This document shows positions 24,458-35,869 of a DNA stretch of 64,000 nt, in pieces; position 1 is the first letter of the stretch, and every line of letters begins with the position of its first letter. Origin of the DNA: Microlunatus capsulatus (GTDB lineage: Bacteria; Actinomycetota; Actinomycetes; Propionibacteriales; Propionibacteriaceae); contig NZ_JAGIOB010000001.1 in the NCBI RefSeq assembly GCF_017876495.1, positions 3,906,001 to 3,970,000 on the forward strand, written 5' to 3'. The position numbers were made by a program, and so were the translations under genes. Under the pieces are notes generated by a model. That model did not search any database, was not told where the DNA came from, and worked only from the letters and a program-made list of their open reading frames with translations.

Positions 24458-24824
24458 GCGCCGGACCCGCGGACGGGGTCGCGCGCCCGGGAAGATCGGG
24501 GTCCCCGCGGGCGTTGTACCACCGTCGGCACCAGGGCTCACCCCCGGACGCTGCGCGCGCTGGGCCCGGGAGGCCCCGGGGTGGTAGCGTGGGCGCCGAC
24601 CGATCTGGCTCCTCGCCGGATCTGCAAGCGGAGACCCGATCTCCCACCCGCACGACGACAGCTCCTCGGAGCGACGGTCGTGGGGTCGGTCCACCGGAAC
24701 GGCGTACCTGCCGTCCCGTGGTGCTGGGGTCTTCGCGTGCGCGGAGGCCCTTTTCGGGTTTCCGCGCCCGTGTGCAGGTCCGGTGGTGTGCGAGGTCGAC
24801 CATCCACAACCAACTGGAGGACAT
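24458..24824 (+). promoter_or_regulatory. infC promoter and long structured leader
   Basis: This 367-bp gap holds no gene. A -10-like TAGCGT lies at 24585-24590, giving an estimated 5' end near 24597 and a leader of about 228 nt. The leader contains a strong hairpin, 24739-24750 pairing with 24756-24767 around a TTTTC loop (12 bp, two G-U). The ribosome site GGAGG is at 24816-24820, four bases before the ATC start. The long leader fits translational or attenuation control of infC-rpmI-rplT, but no known RNA family was recognised. Confidence 0.6.
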
Positions 24825-25517
24825 ATCAGCACCGAACCGCGGATCAACGATCGCATCCGTGTCCCCGAAGTCCGTCTCGTCGGCCCCGCCGGCGAGCAGG
24901 TGGGGATCGTGCGCATCGACGACGCACTCCGCCTGGCGCGTGAGTCGGAGCTCGACCTGGTCGAGGTCGCGCCGATGGCCCGGCCCCCGGTGGCCAAGCT
25001 CATGGACTACGGGAAGTTCAAGTACGAGAACGCCCAGAAGGCCCGTGAGAGCCGTCGGAACCAGACCAACACGGTGATCAAGGAGATGAAGCTCCGGCCG
25101 AAGATCGACAGCCACGACTACGAGACCAAGAAGGGTCACGTCGTGCGCTTCCTCAAGGCCGGGGACAAGGTCAAGATCACCATCATGTTCCGCGGGCGCG
25201 AGCAGTCGCGTCCCGAGCTCGGCTACAACCTGCTCAAGAAGCTGGCGGCCGACGTGGACGAGTTCGGCTTCGTCGAGTCCTCGCCGAAGCAGGACGGCCG
25301 GAACATGCTGATGGTGCTCGGCCCGCACAAGAAGAAGACCGAGGCGCGCGCCGAGGCCTCCGTCGAGCGCGACCGCCGGATGGCGGAGCGCCAGGCGGGT
25401 CTGGACGAGGAGCGCAACCAGCTGGCGGAGATCCGTGCGCAGCACGCGGCCGCCGGCCCCACCGCCCCGCGGCGACGCGGGCCGGCGGACAACCTCGACC
25501 CCGACGTCGAGGTCTGA
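24825..25517 (+). CDS. infC: Translation initiation factor IF-3
   Basis: A 230-residue IF-3 that binds the 30S subunit and proofreads initiator tRNA and start codon. The N-terminal domain begins [18 protein letters not shown] and continues [10 protein letters not shown], and the C-terminal domain has [11 protein letters not shown] and [18 protein letters not shown] charged 45-residue C-terminal extension is an actinobacterial trait. No ATG/GTG/TTG fits; ATC at 24825 stands right after GGAGG and before AGCACCGAA, so a rare ATC start is proposed, as in other infC genes that use it for autoregulation. Confidence 0.95.
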   Translation: MSTEPRINDRIRVPEVRLVGPAGEQVGIVRIDDALRLARESELDLVEVAPMARPPVAKLMDYGKFKYENAQKARESRRNQTNTVIKEMKLRPKIDSHDYETKKGHVVRFLKAGDKVKITIMFRGREQSRPELGYNLLKKLAADVDEFGFVESSPKQDGRNMLMVLGPHKKKTEARAEASVERDRRMAERQAGLDEERNQLAEIRAQHAAAGPTAPRRRGPADNLDPDVEV

Positions 25518-25526
25518 CCGAAGGAC

Positions 25527-25552
25527 GGGCCACCCACCCCGGTGGGTGGCCC
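25527..25552 (+). terminator. Perfect GC hairpin between infC and rpmI
   Basis: GGGCCACCCACC (25527-25538) and GGTGGGTGGCCC (25541-25552) are exact reverse complements separated by CC, so 10-12 bp can form. No T tract follows and rpmI-rplT continue on the same strand. It may be a partial terminator or an RNA-processing site setting the infC to ribosomal-protein ratio; that role is inferred. Confidence 0.45.
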
Positions 25553-25638
25553 CGCAAGGCCCGGGCGGATCACGTTCCCGTCCGGGACGCAGAGCAGGAC
25601 TGCACCACGCGGTGCGGCCACGGAAATGGAGCGGCACG

Positions 25639-25842
25639 ATGCCGAAGATGAAGACGCACTCCGGTGCGAAGAAGCGGTTCCGGATCACGGGTTCGGGCAA
25701 GGTGATGCACCGCCAGGCGGGGAAGATGCACCTCAACGAGCACAAGCCGAGCTCGCGCACGCGTCGCCTCACCGGTGACTCCGTGCTGGCCAAGGGCGAC
25801 GCCGCCAAGGCCAAGAAGATGCTCGGCAAGTACGCCGGCTGA
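25639..25842 (+). CDS. rpmI: 50S ribosomal protein L35
   Basis: A 67-residue basic protein with the L35 start MPKMKTHSGAKKRFRITGSG and the conserved HLNEHKPSSRTRRL segment. It is a component of the large subunit. It lies in the standard infC-rpmI-rplT order, 121 bp after infC. Confidence 0.97.
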   Translation: MPKMKTHSGAKKRFRITGSGKVMHRQAGKMHLNEHKPSSRTRRLTGDSVLAKGDAAKAKKMLGKYAG

Positions 25843-25893
25843 CCCGGCTCCTCCCTCCCGCACCGCTTTCCCACCCAGTCAAGGAGTACCCCC

Positions 25894-26280
25894 ATGGCAC
25901 GCGTCAAGCGTTCTGTGAATGCGCAGAAGAAGCGCCGTCAGGTCCTCGAGCAGGCCTCGGGCTACCGCGGCCAGCGCTCGCGCCTCTACCGCAAGGCCAA
26001 GGAGCAGGTCACCCACTCCCTGGTCTACGCCTACCGTGACCGCCGCGCCCGCAAGGGCGACTTCCGCAAGCTCTGGATCCAGCGGATCAACGCCGCGGCC
26101 CGCGCCGAGGGGATGACCTACAACCGGTTCATCTCCGGGCTCAAGGCCGCCGACGTCGAGGTCGACCGCAAGATCCTCGCCGACCTGGCCGTCACCGACC
26201 CCACCGCGTTCCGCGCGCTGGTCGAGATCGCCCGTCAGCACGTGCCCGCCGAGACCGCGGCCGCCGAGACCGCGGCCTGA
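25894..26280 (+). CDS. rplT: 50S ribosomal protein L20
   Basis: A 128-residue L20, needed for early 50S assembly. [30 protein letters not shown] and YNRFISGLK are the family landmarks. The last ten residues ([10 protein letters not shown]) are a low-complexity tail beyond the usual 118 residues. AAGGAG precedes the start. In other bacteria L20 represses this operon through the leader; whether it does so here is unknown. Confidence 0.97.
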   Translation: MARVKRSVNAQKKRRQVLEQASGYRGQRSRLYRKAKEQVTHSLVYAYRDRRARKGDFRKLWIQRINAAARAEGMTYNRFISGLKAADVEVDRKILADLAVTDPTAFRALVEIARQHVPAETAAAETAA

Positions 26281-26375
26281 GGATCGAGCTGAACGAGCAC
26301 GAGGAGCCCGCCCCGCGCAGCTCCCTCGGGCTCACCGCCGAGCCGGTCGCCCCGGCCCCTGCCTCGCAGGGGCTG

Positions 26376-27155
26376 GTGCGGTCGGCTCGTCGTCTGCTCC
26401 GGCGCAAGGAACGGGTCCAGGCGGGGGAGTTCCTCGCAGAGGGCCGTCAGGCCGTGGCCGAGGCGCTCCGCCGCCCCGACGTCGTCCAGGACCTGCTGGT
26501 CGCCCGCGGCGCGGTCGGCCGGCACCAGGACCTGCTCGCCGAGGCCGTCGCCGCCGGGGTCCCCGTCGGTTCCGTCCCCGACGACCAGCTGGCCACCCTC
26601 TCCGACACCGTGACCCCGCAGGGGCTGCTCGCCGTCTGCCGGGCCGTCGACGTCAGCCTCGAGGAGGCGCTCGCCGGGAGCCCGCGCCTCGTCGTGCTCT
26701 GCGACCAGGTCCGCGACCCCGGCAACCTCGGCACCGTCGTCCGCTGCGCCGACGCCTTCGGGGCCGACGCCGTCCTGGTGAGCCGGGACTCCGTCGACCT
26801 CTGGAACGCCAAGACCGTCCGCGCCAGCACCGGCAGCGTCTTCCACCTGCCCGTCGCCGTCGAGGTCGACCTGCCCACCGCCGTCGCCCGCGCCCGGGCC
26901 GCCGGGATGGCCGTCTACGGCGCCGACGGCGGCGGCAGCGACTCGGTGGAGGAGCTCGCCCGCACCGGCGGCCTCAGCCGCCCGGTGCTCTGGGTGATGG
27001 GCAACGAGGCGTGGGGTCTGCCGCCCGAGCACGCCGACCTGGTGGACGCCCTCGTCGCGCTGCCCATGTACGGCCAGGCCGAGAGCCTCAACCTCTCCAC
27101 CGCGGCCGCCGTCTTCCTCTACGCCACCGCCACCGCGCAGCGCGCCGGCTCTTGA
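26376..27155 (+). CDS. TrmH/SpoU family RNA methyltransferase
   Basis: A 259-residue SAM-dependent 2'-O-ribose methyltransferase of the trefoil-knot (SPOUT) class. The N-terminal substrate-binding segment ERVQAGEFLAEGRQAV is followed by the three knot motifs: DQVRDPGNLGTVVRCADAFG, LWVMGNEAWGL and PMYGQAESLNLSTAAAV. Position between rplT and pheS is typical for an rRNA methyltransferase in actinobacteria. GTG 26376 is used; no ATG lies upstream in frame, though a CTG at 26289 right after rplT would add 29 residues. Confidence 0.9.
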   Translation: MRSARRLLRRKERVQAGEFLAEGRQAVAEALRRPDVVQDLLVARGAVGRHQDLLAEAVAAGVPVGSVPDDQLATLSDTVTPQGLLAVCRAVDVSLEEALAGSPRLVVLCDQVRDPGNLGTVVRCADAFGADAVLVSRDSVDLWNAKTVRASTGSVFHLPVAVEVDLPTAVARARAAGMAVYGADGGGSDSVEELARTGGLSRPVLWVMGNEAWGLPPEHADLVDALVALPMYGQAESLNLSTAAAVFLYATATAQRAGS

Positions 27156-27253
27156 GCCCGCTCTGCGGCGGTCCACCCGCCGCAACCGGTTCGCCCCGGG
27201 GTGCCGCGGCTTCCTAGACTGTCCCGGTTGCCGTCTCACCCCGAGGGGAGCCC

Positions 27254-28363
27254 ATGTCCGGGCCGAACAAGAGCTACGACCCCGTCCAGGTCGCACCGCT
27301 GCACGCCGAGCAGGTCGAGGCCATGGTGGCCGAGGCGCTGGCGGCCTTCGCCGCGGCCACGACGGTGGCCGAGCTCAAGGAGGCCCGGCTGGCGCACGCC
27401 GCCGAGCGCTCGCCCATCGCCCTGGCGAACCGGGAGATCGGCGCGCTGCCGCCGCAGGCCCGCAAGGACGCGGGGGCCCGGGTCGGCAAGGCCCGCGGGC
27501 AGATCAACGCCGCCGTGAAGGCGCGCGAGGCCGAGGTCTCGGCCGCCGAGCTCGAGCGGGCGCTGGTCGAGGAGCGGGTCGACGTGACCCTGCCCGTCCA
27601 GCCGCACCCGGTCGGCGCCGTGCACCCCATCACCGGCCTGATGGCCCTGGTCGAGGACGTCTTCGTCGCCATGGGCTGGGAGGTCGCCGAGGGCCCCGAG
27701 CTCGAGGCGGAGTGGCTCAACTTCGACGCGCTGAACTTCGTGCCCGACCACCCGGCGCGCACCCTGCAGGACACCTTCTTCGTGGAGCCGGCCGACGGCG
27801 GCCTCGTGCTGCGCACCCACACCTCGCCGGTCCAGGCCCGCACCATGCTCGACCGCGAGCCGCCGATCTACGTCATCTGCCCCGGCAAGGTCTACCGGGC
27901 CGACGAGTTCGACGCGACGCACGTCCCCGTCTTCCACCAGTTCGAGGGCCTCGTGGTGGACAAGGGCATCACCCTGGGTCACCTGCGCGGCACCCTCGAC
28001 CACTTCGCCAAGGCCATGTTCGGCGACACCCGGACCCGGATCCGCCCGCACTACTTCCCCTTCACCGAGCCGTCGGCCGAGGTCGACCTGCAGTGCTTCG
28101 TCTGCCACGGCGACTCCGTCGGCCACCCGGAGCGTCCCTGCCGCACCTGCAAGAGCGAGGGCTGGATCGAGTGGGGCGGCTGCGGCATCGTCAACCCGCG
28201 CGTGCTGGCCGCCTGCGGCATCGACAGCGACGTCTACTCCGGCTTCGCCTTCGGCATGGGCGTGGAGCGCACGCTGATGTTCCGCAACGACGCCGCCGAC
28301 ATGCGCGACATGGTCGAGGGCGACGTGCGGTTCAGCCGCTCCCTGCTGGGAGTGGCCCGATGA
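27254..28363 (+). CDS. pheS: Phenylalanine--tRNA ligase alpha subunit
   Basis: A 369-residue class II synthetase subunit carrying the catalytic site. An N-terminal coiled coil (about 1-105) binds tRNA. Motif 2 appears as [21 protein letters not shown] (split across about 210-230) and motif 3 as [11 protein letters not shown] near the C-terminus. A Cys-rich loop [19 protein letters not shown] is typical of actinobacterial PheS. The ATG has GAGGGGAGCCC upstream. Forms an alpha2-beta2 enzyme with PheT, encoded 64 bp downstream. Confidence 0.96.
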   Translation: MSGPNKSYDPVQVAPLHAEQVEAMVAEALAAFAAATTVAELKEARLAHAAERSPIALANREIGALPPQARKDAGARVGKARGQINAAVKAREAEVSAAELERALVEERVDVTLPVQPHPVGAVHPITGLMALVEDVFVAMGWEVAEGPELEAEWLNFDALNFVPDHPARTLQDTFFVEPADGGLVLRTHTSPVQARTMLDREPPIYVICPGKVYRADEFDATHVPVFHQFEGLVVDKGITLGHLRGTLDHFAKAMFGDTRTRIRPHYFPFTEPSAEVDLQCFVCHGDSVGHPERPCRTCKSEGWIEWGGCGIVNPRVLAACGIDSDVYSGFAFGMGVERTLMFRNDAADMRDMVEGDVRFSRSLLGVAR

Positions 28364-28427
28364 CGGCCGTCCCCGGCACCACCGCCGCCCCGCCCCGCAC
28401 CCACAACGACACCCGGGAGACCGCCTC

Positions 28428-30935
28428 ATGAAGGCCCCGCTCAGCTGGCTGGCCGAGTACGCCGCCCTGCCCGCCGACCTCGACGGCCGCGCGCTGGCCG
28501 AGGCCTACGTCCGCGCCGGCCTCGAGGTCGAGGCCGTCGAGCAGGCGGGTGCCGACGTCACCGGCCCGCTCGTCGTCGGCCGGGTGCTCTCGGCCGAGCC
28601 CGAGCAGCACAAGAACGGCAAGACCATCAACTGGTGCCGTGTCGACGTGGGCGACCACAACGACCCCGCCGACGGCGAGCAGCCGGCCTCCCGTGGCATC
28701 GTCTGCGGCGCGCACAACTTCGGCGCCGGCGACCTCGTCGTCGTCGCCCTGCCGGGCGTCGTGCTCCCCGGGGACTTCGCGATCGCGGCCCGCAAGACCT
28801 ACGGCCACGTCTCCGACGGGATGATCTGCTCGGCCCGCGAGCTGGGCCTGGGTGAGGACCACGACGGCATCATCGTGCTGGAGGACGCCGACCTGGTGCC
28901 CGGCGCCGACGCCGCCGAGGTGCTGCACCTGCGCGAGACCGTCCTCGACCTCGACGTCACCCCCGACCGCGGGTACTGCCTCTCGCTGCGCGGGCTGGCG
29001 CGGGAGGCGGCGCAGGCCACCGGCACCACCTTCACCGACCCCGTCGACCGGCCCGTGCCCGCCGAGGTCGCCGACGGCCACCCGGTCCGCCGGGAGTCCG
29101 ACGGCTGCCCGCTGTTCGTCGCCCTCACTGTGACCGGCATCGACCCCACCCGGCCGAGCCCGCGCTGGCTGGCCCGCCGCGTCCAGCTGGCCGGCATGCG
29201 GCCGATCTCGCTGGCCGTCGACATCACCAACTACGTGATGCTCGAGACCGGGCAGCCGCTGCACGCCTACGACGCCGACCGGCTGGCCGGCGCCCTCGTC
29301 GCGCGGCAGGCGACGCCGGGGGAGCGGCTGACCACCCTCGACGACGTCGAGCGCAGCCTCGACCCGGCCGACCTCGTGATCGCCGACGACTCCGGCGCGA
29401 TCGGCCTCGCCGGCGTGATGGGCGGCGCGTCCAGCGAGCTGTCGGCGTCCACGACGTCGGTGGTGCTGGAGGCGGCGCACTTCGACGCCCTGACCCTCGC
29501 CCGCACCTCGCGCCGGCACCGGCTGACGTCGGAGGCGTCCCGCCGCTTCGAGCGCGGCGTCGACCCGGGCGCGGCCTACGCCGCCGCCCACCGCGCCGCG
29601 GCGCTGCTGGTCGAGCTGGCCGGCGGCACCCTCGAGGCCGGGGAGACGGTCAGCGGCTCGGTCCCGCCGGGCGCGACCACCGTCCTCGACGCCGACCTCG
29701 CCCCGCGCGTCCTCGGCGTCGCGCTGACCACCGCGCAGGTTGTCGGCCACCTCGAGAGCGTCGGGGCCGCGGTCGTCGTCGACGGCGCGAGCCTGCGGGC
29801 CACCGCGCCGACCTGGCGCCCCGACCTCACCGACCCCTACGACTACGTCGAGGAGGTCGGCCGGCTGGTCGGCTACGACAACATCCCGCTGGCGGTGCCG
29901 CCGGCCCCTGTCGGCCGGGGCCTGACCCCGGAGCAGCGGGCCCGCCGCGCCGTCACCGCGGCGGCCGCCGGCGCCGGCTTCGTCGAGGTGCTGAGCTTCC
30001 CCTTCACCGCGGCCGAGGACCTGGACCGGATGGGGGTGCCGGCCGACGACCGCCGGCGTCGGCTCACCCGCGTCCTCAACCCGCTGGCCGAGACGAGCCC
30101 GTACCTGCGGACGTCGGTCCTGCCCGGTCTCTTCGCCGCCGTCACCCGCAACACCAGCCGGGGCAACGACGACCTGGCCCTCTTCGAGACCGGTGCGGTG
30201 TTCTTCGCCCCGGAGCCCCGGACGGCGGCTCCGCGGCCGTCGGTCAGCGGGCGGCCCTCCGCGGCCGACCTGGAGGCGATGGACGAGGCGCTCGGCGACC
30301 AGCCGCGGCACCTCGCCGCCGTGCTGACCGGCGCCTGGCGCCGGCCCGGCTGGGACACCCCGGGCGAGCGCGCGGGCTGGACCCACGCCCTGGCCCTCGC
30401 CGACCTCGTCGGGGCGACGGTGGGCCTGCAGCTCGAGCGCCGGGCCGCCGACGTCGCCCCCTGGCACCCCGGGCGCTGCGCCGCCGTCGTGCTGCCCGGG
30501 ACCGACGTCGTCCTCGGGCACGCGGGCGAGCTGCACCCGAGCGTCATCGCCGCCTTCGGCCTGCCGCCGCGCACCGCAGCCCTCGAGATCGACCTCGACG
30601 TCCTCGTCGCCGGGGCGCCGGCGGTGGGCCGGATCGTCCCGCTGTCCTCGCACCCGGTGGCCAAGGAGGACGTCGCCCTCGTCGTCGACGCCTCGGTGCC
30701 GGCCGCCGACGTCGCCGCGGCGCTGGAGGCCGGCGCGGGGGAGCTGCTCGAGTCGGTGCAGCTGTTCGACATCTACACGGGCCCGCAGATCGGCGAGGGA
30801 CGCAAGTCCCTCGCCTTCGCCCTGCGCTTCCGGGCGGCCGACCGCACGCTGACCGACGCCGAGACCGGCGCCGCCCGGGACGCGGCCGTGGCGCGCGCGG
30901 CGCAGGACACCGGGGCGGTCCAGCGGACCGAGTGA
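28428..30935 (+). CDS. pheT: Phenylalanine--tRNA ligase beta subunit
   Basis: An 835-residue beta subunit with the usual domains in order: an N-terminal EMAP/OB-type tRNA-binding domain (LVVGRVLSAEPEQHKNGK to about 160), B3/B4 editing domain that removes Tyr mispaired to tRNA-Phe (about 215-400), B5 domain, the inactive catalytic-like core, and a C-terminal anticodon-binding (FDX-ACB) domain ending with FALRFRAADRTLTD. Length is normal. Partner of PheS. Confidence 0.96.
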   Translation: MKAPLSWLAEYAALPADLDGRALAEAYVRAGLEVEAVEQAGADVTGPLVVGRVLSAEPEQHKNGKTINWCRVDVGDHNDPADGEQPASRGIVCGAHNFGAGDLVVVALPGVVLPGDFAIAARKTYGHVSDGMICSARELGLGEDHDGIIVLEDADLVPGADAAEVLHLRETVLDLDVTPDRGYCLSLRGLAREAAQATGTTFTDPVDRPVPAEVADGHPVRRESDGCPLFVALTVTGIDPTRPSPRWLARRVQLAGMRPISLAVDITNYVMLETGQPLHAYDADRLAGALVARQATPGERLTTLDDVERSLDPADLVIADDSGAIGLAGVMGGASSELSASTTSVVLEAAHFDALTLARTSRRHRLTSEASRRFERGVDPGAAYAAAHRAAALLVELAGGTLEAGETVSGSVPPGATTVLDADLAPRVLGVALTTAQVVGHLESVGAAVVVDGASLRATAPTWRPDLTDPYDYVEEVGRLVGYDNIPLAVPPAPVGRGLTPEQRARRAVTAAAAGAGFVEVLSFPFTAAEDLDRMGVPADDRRRRLTRVLNPLAETSPYLRTSVLPGLFAAVTRNTSRGNDDLALFETGAVFFAPEPRTAAPRPSVSGRPSAADLEAMDEALGDQPRHLAAVLTGAWRRPGWDTPGERAGWTHALALADLVGATVGLQLERRAADVAPWHPGRCAAVVLPGTDVVLGHAGELHPSVIAAFGLPPRTAALEIDLDVLVAGAPAVGRIVPLSSHPVAKEDVALVVDASVPAADVAAALEAGAGELLESVQLFDIYTGPQIGEGRKSLAFALRFRAADRTLTDAETGAARDAAVARAAQDTGAVQRTE

Positions 30936-30988
30936 GGCGCGACCGCCCGGCGCCGGTCCGCCGAGCGGGTCCACCCCACCCCGATGTG

Positions 30989-32454
<1,466 letters not shown>

Positions 32455-32458
<4 letters not shown>

Positions 32459-33630
32459 GCGTCACCGCCGCCGCCGGCTTCGTCGCCGGCGGGACCACCG
32501 CCGGGCTCAAGGCCAGCGGGAAGCCCGACCTCGCCCTGGTCGTCAACACCGGGCCCGAGCAGGTCGCCGCCGCCGTCTTCACCACCAACCGGGTCAAGGC
32601 CGCGCCCGTGCTGTGGTCCCAGCAGGTGCTGGCCGACGGCCGGCTGCGCGCCGTCGTGCTGAACTCCGGCGGCGCCAACGCCTGCACCGGCCCCGACGGC
32701 TTCGCCGACACCCACCGCACGGCCGAGCACGTGGCCGCCGCCCTCACCGCGGCCGACCCGGCCGCGCCGCCCGTCGGCGCGATCGACGTCGCCGTCTGCT
32801 CCACCGGGCTGATCGGGGAGCGGCTGCCGATGGACCGGCTCACCGCCGGCGTCGACGCCCTCGCCGGGGCCCTCACCGCCGACGGCGGGTCCGCCGCGGC
32901 GGAGGCCATCATGACCACCGACACCCGCGCCAAGCAGGTCAGCTACGTCGACGAGGGCTGGTCGGTCGGCGGGATGGCCAAGGGCGCCGGGATGCTCGCG
33001 CCCGGCCTGGCCACCATGCTCGTGGTGCTGACCACCGACGCGCTCGTGGACCCCGCGCTGCTGCCCGACCAGCTGGCCAGCGCCTGCCGGCGCAGCTTCG
33101 AGCGGGTCGACAGCGACGGCTGCATGTCCACCAACGACACCGTCATCCTCATGAGCAGCGGTGCCTCCGGCGTCCGGCCCGCCCCGGTCGACTTCCAGGC
33201 CGCCCTCGACGAGGCCTGCCGCGACCTCGCCCTGCAGCTGCTCGCCGACGCCGAGGGCGCCGCCCACGAGATCGCGGTCACCGTCACCCACGCGGCCACC
33301 GAGGACGACGCCGTCGAGGTCGCCCGCGCCGTCGCCCGCAGCAACCTGTTCAAGTGCGCCGTCTTCGGCGGCGACCCCAACTGGGGCCGGGTGCTGGCCG
33401 CGGTGGGCACCACGTCGGCGGCCTTCGAGCCCGACCGGCTCGACGTCTCCTTCAACGGCGTCAAGGTCTGCGTCGACGGCAGCATCGGCGAGCCGCGCGA
33501 CCGCGTCGACCTCAGCGGGCGTTCGGTCGAGGTCAAGATCGACCTCCGCGCAGGGCCCCGCTCGGCCACCGTCTGGACCAACGACCTCACCTACGACTAC
33601 GTGCGCGAGAACGCGGAGTACTCCACATGA
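32455..33630 (+). CDS. argJ: Bifunctional glutamate N-acetyltransferase/ornithine acetyltransferase
   Basis: A 391-residue ArgJ that transfers the acetyl group from N-acetylornithine to glutamate, making the pathway cyclic. It is made as a precursor that cuts itself before the Thr of ATML (in [13 protein letters not shown], about residue 185). KGAGMLAP and [13 protein letters not shown] near the C-terminus are typical, as is [10 protein letters not shown]. It overlaps the ACT gene and argB by 4 bases each. No argA is needed for flux once primed. Confidence 0.95.
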
Positions 33631-34634
33631 GCGAGCTGCACCCGACCCCGCCGATGACCCTGGTCGAGAAGGCGTCGATCCTCACCGAGACCCTGCCCTG
33701 GCTGGAGACCTACGCCGGCAAGACCGTGGTGATCAAGTACGGCGGCAACGCGATGGTCGACGAGGAGCTCAAGCGCGCCTTCGCCCAGGACGTCGTGTTC
33801 ATGAAGCGCTGCGGCATCCACCCGGTGGTCGTGCACGGCGGCGGACCGCAGATCTCCTCGATGCTCGGCCGGCTCGGCATCCCCTCGGAGTTCCGCGGCG
33901 GCCTGCGGGTCACCACCCCCGAGGCGATGAAGATCGTCCGGATGGTCATGGTGGGCCAGGTGGGCCGCGACCTCGTCGGGTTGATCAACAGCCACAGCAC
34001 CGTCGCCGTCGGGCTCTCCGGCGAGGACGGCGGCCTGTTCACCGCCGAGCGGCGGGGCACCGTCGTCGACGGCGAGGAGGTGGACCTCGGCCTGGTCGGC
34101 GACGTCGTCGACGTCCGCACCGAGGCCGTCCAGGGCCTCATCGACTCCGGCAGCGTCCCGGTCGTCGCCGGGATCGCGCCCGACGTCCACGGCGTCGTGC
34201 ACAACGTCAACGCCGACACCGCCGCGGCGGCGCTGGCCGTGGCGCTGCAGGCCGACCGGCTGGTCGTGCTGACCGACGTCGAGGGCCTCTACCGGGACTG
34301 GCCCGCCAGCACCGACGTCATCCAGGAGCTGTCGGCCTCGGAGCTGCGCGAGCTGATGCCCAGCCTCTCCTCGGGCATGGTGCCGAAGATGGAGGCCTGC
34401 CTGCGCGCGGTCGAGGGCGGCCTCACCCGCGCGACCGTCACCGACGGCCGGGTCCCGCACGCCCTGCTCCTGGAGATCTTCACCAACGCCGGGATCGGCA
34501 CGATGGTCACCCAGGACGGCCTGGTCCGCCTGGGCAGCCGGGTGTTCCCGGCCTCGGAGCCCATCCCCCCGCACGAGTACGCCAACGGCGACTTCGGTTC
34601 CGCCGATCTCCCCACGCCCGGAGGGGCAGCATGA
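33627..34634 (+). CDS. argB: Acetylglutamate kinase
   Basis: A 335-residue amino-acid kinase, second step of arginine synthesis. The phosphate loop [11 protein letters not shown] and [13 protein letters not shown] are present, and [19 protein letters not shown] is the C-terminal nucleotide-binding segment. The N-terminal helix (residues about 8-30) is the one used by arginine-inhibited, hexameric NAGKs, so feedback inhibition is likely. The C-terminus is about 30 residues longer than common and low in complexity. Overlaps argJ and argD by 4 bases. Confidence 0.95.
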   Translation: MSELHPTPPMTLVEKASILTETLPWLETYAGKTVVIKYGGNAMVDEELKRAFAQDVVFMKRCGIHPVVVHGGGPQISSMLGRLGIPSEFRGGLRVTTPEAMKIVRMVMVGQVGRDLVGLINSHSTVAVGLSGEDGGLFTAERRGTVVDGEEVDLGLVGDVVDVRTEAVQGLIDSGSVPVVAGIAPDVHGVVHNVNADTAAAALAVALQADRLVVLTDVEGLYRDWPASTDVIQELSASELRELMPSLSSGMVPKMEACLRAVEGGLTRATVTDGRVPHALLLEIFTNAGIGTMVTQDGLVRLGSRVFPASEPIPPHEYANGDFGSADLPTPGGAA

Positions 34635-35869
34635 GCGACCTGACGATCCCCGCCGAGCTGGCCGGGGTGCCCAGCACCTCCAGCGCGGTCCTCGACCGCT
34701 ACCAGCACGCGGTGATGAACACCTTCGGCCTGCCCAAGCGTGTCTTCGTCCGCGGCGAGGGCGCCTACGTCTGGGACGCCGAGGGACGCCGCTACCTCGA
34801 CCTGCTGGCCGGGATCGCCGTCAACGCCCTCGGGCACGCCCACCCGACGGTGCTGTCCGCCGTCACCGGGCAGATCGCCACCCTGGGCCACGTCTCGAAC
34901 TTCTTCGCCACCCCGGCGCAGGTCGCGCTGGCTGAGCGGCTGGCCGCGATGGTCGACCCGGACGGCCCCGGTGACGCCCGGGTGTTCTTCACCAACTCCG
35001 GCACCGAGGCCAACGAGGCCGCCTTCAAGCTCACCCGCATGACGGGCCGGACCAAGATCATCTCTACCGAGGGCGCCTTCCACGGCAGGAGCCTGGGGGC
35101 GCTGGCGATCACCCACAACCCGAAGTACCGGGCGCCCTTCGAGCCGCTGCCGGGCGACGTCGTCTTCGTGCCCTACGGGGACGCCGAGGCCCTGGCCGCC
35201 GCGGTCGACGACACCGTCGCCGCGGTGGTGCTGGAGCCGCTGCAGGGCGAGAACGGCATCGTCGAGCCCCCGCAGGGCTACCTGGCCCGGGCCCGCGAGC
35301 TCTGCGACGCCGCCGGCGCGCTGCTCTGGGTCGACGAGGTGCAGACGGGCATGGGCCGCACGGGCGCCTGGCTCGCCCACGTCGCCGAGGGCGTCCGCGC
35401 CGACGTCGTCACGATGGCCAAGGGGCTGGGCAACGGCTTCCCCGTCGGCGCCTGCATCGCCCGCGGCCGGGCCGCGTCGATGCTGCAGCCGGGCAGCCAC
35501 GGCAGCACCTTCGGCGGCAACCCCGTCGCCGCCATCGCGGGCCTCGCCGTCATCGCGGTCATCGAGCGCGACGGGCTGCTGGAGCACGCGACGGCGATGG
35601 GGCAGCACCTGGCCTCCACGGTCACCGCGCTCGGCCACCCGCTGGTCGCGGGCGTCCGCGGCCGCGGCCTGCTGCGGGGCATCGTGCTCACCGAGCCGGT
35701 CGCCGCCGCGGTCAGCGACGCCGCCCTGGACGCCGGCTTCGTCGTCAACGCGCCCCGGCCCGACGTGCTGCGGCTCGCGCCGCCGCTGATCACCACCGCG
35801 GCCCAGCTGGACACCTTCACCGCCGCCCTGCCGGGGCTGCTCGACGCCAGCCGGGGGGTGGCGGCATGA
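34631..35869 (+). CDS. argD: Acetylornithine aminotransferase
   Basis: A 412-residue PLP-dependent class III transaminase that makes N-acetylornithine. Key features are [15 protein letters not shown] (phosphate binding), [22 protein letters not shown] with the pyridine-N Asp, and the PLP Lys in [27 protein letters not shown] contributes across the dimer. Overlaps argB and argF by 4 bases. Confidence 0.95.
   Translation: MSDLTIPAELAGVPSTSSAVLDRYQHAVMNTFGLPKRVFVRGEGAYVWDAEGRRYLDLLAGIAVNALGHAHPTVLSAVTGQIATLGHVSNFFATPAQVALAERLAAMVDPDGPGDARVFFTNSGTEANEAAFKLTRMTGRTKIISTEGAFHGRSLGALAITHNPKYRAPFEPLPGDVVFVPYGDAEALAAAVDDTVAAVVLEPLQGENGIVEPPQGYLARARELCDAAGALLWVDEVQTGMGRTGAWLAHVAEGVRADVVTMAKGLGNGFPVGACIARGRAASMLQPGSHGSTFGGNPVAAIAGLAVIAVIERDGLLEHATAMGQHLASTVTALGHPLVAGVRGRGLLRGIVLTEPVAAAVSDAALDAGFVVNAPRPDVLRLAPPLITTAAQLDTFTAALPGLLDASRGVAA

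Noticed and set aside
26289-26375. CTG start extending the TrmH-like gene back to rplT
   Set aside because: The added 29 residues are low complexity and no ribosome site is visible; GTG 26376 begins at the conserved part. Not fully excluded.
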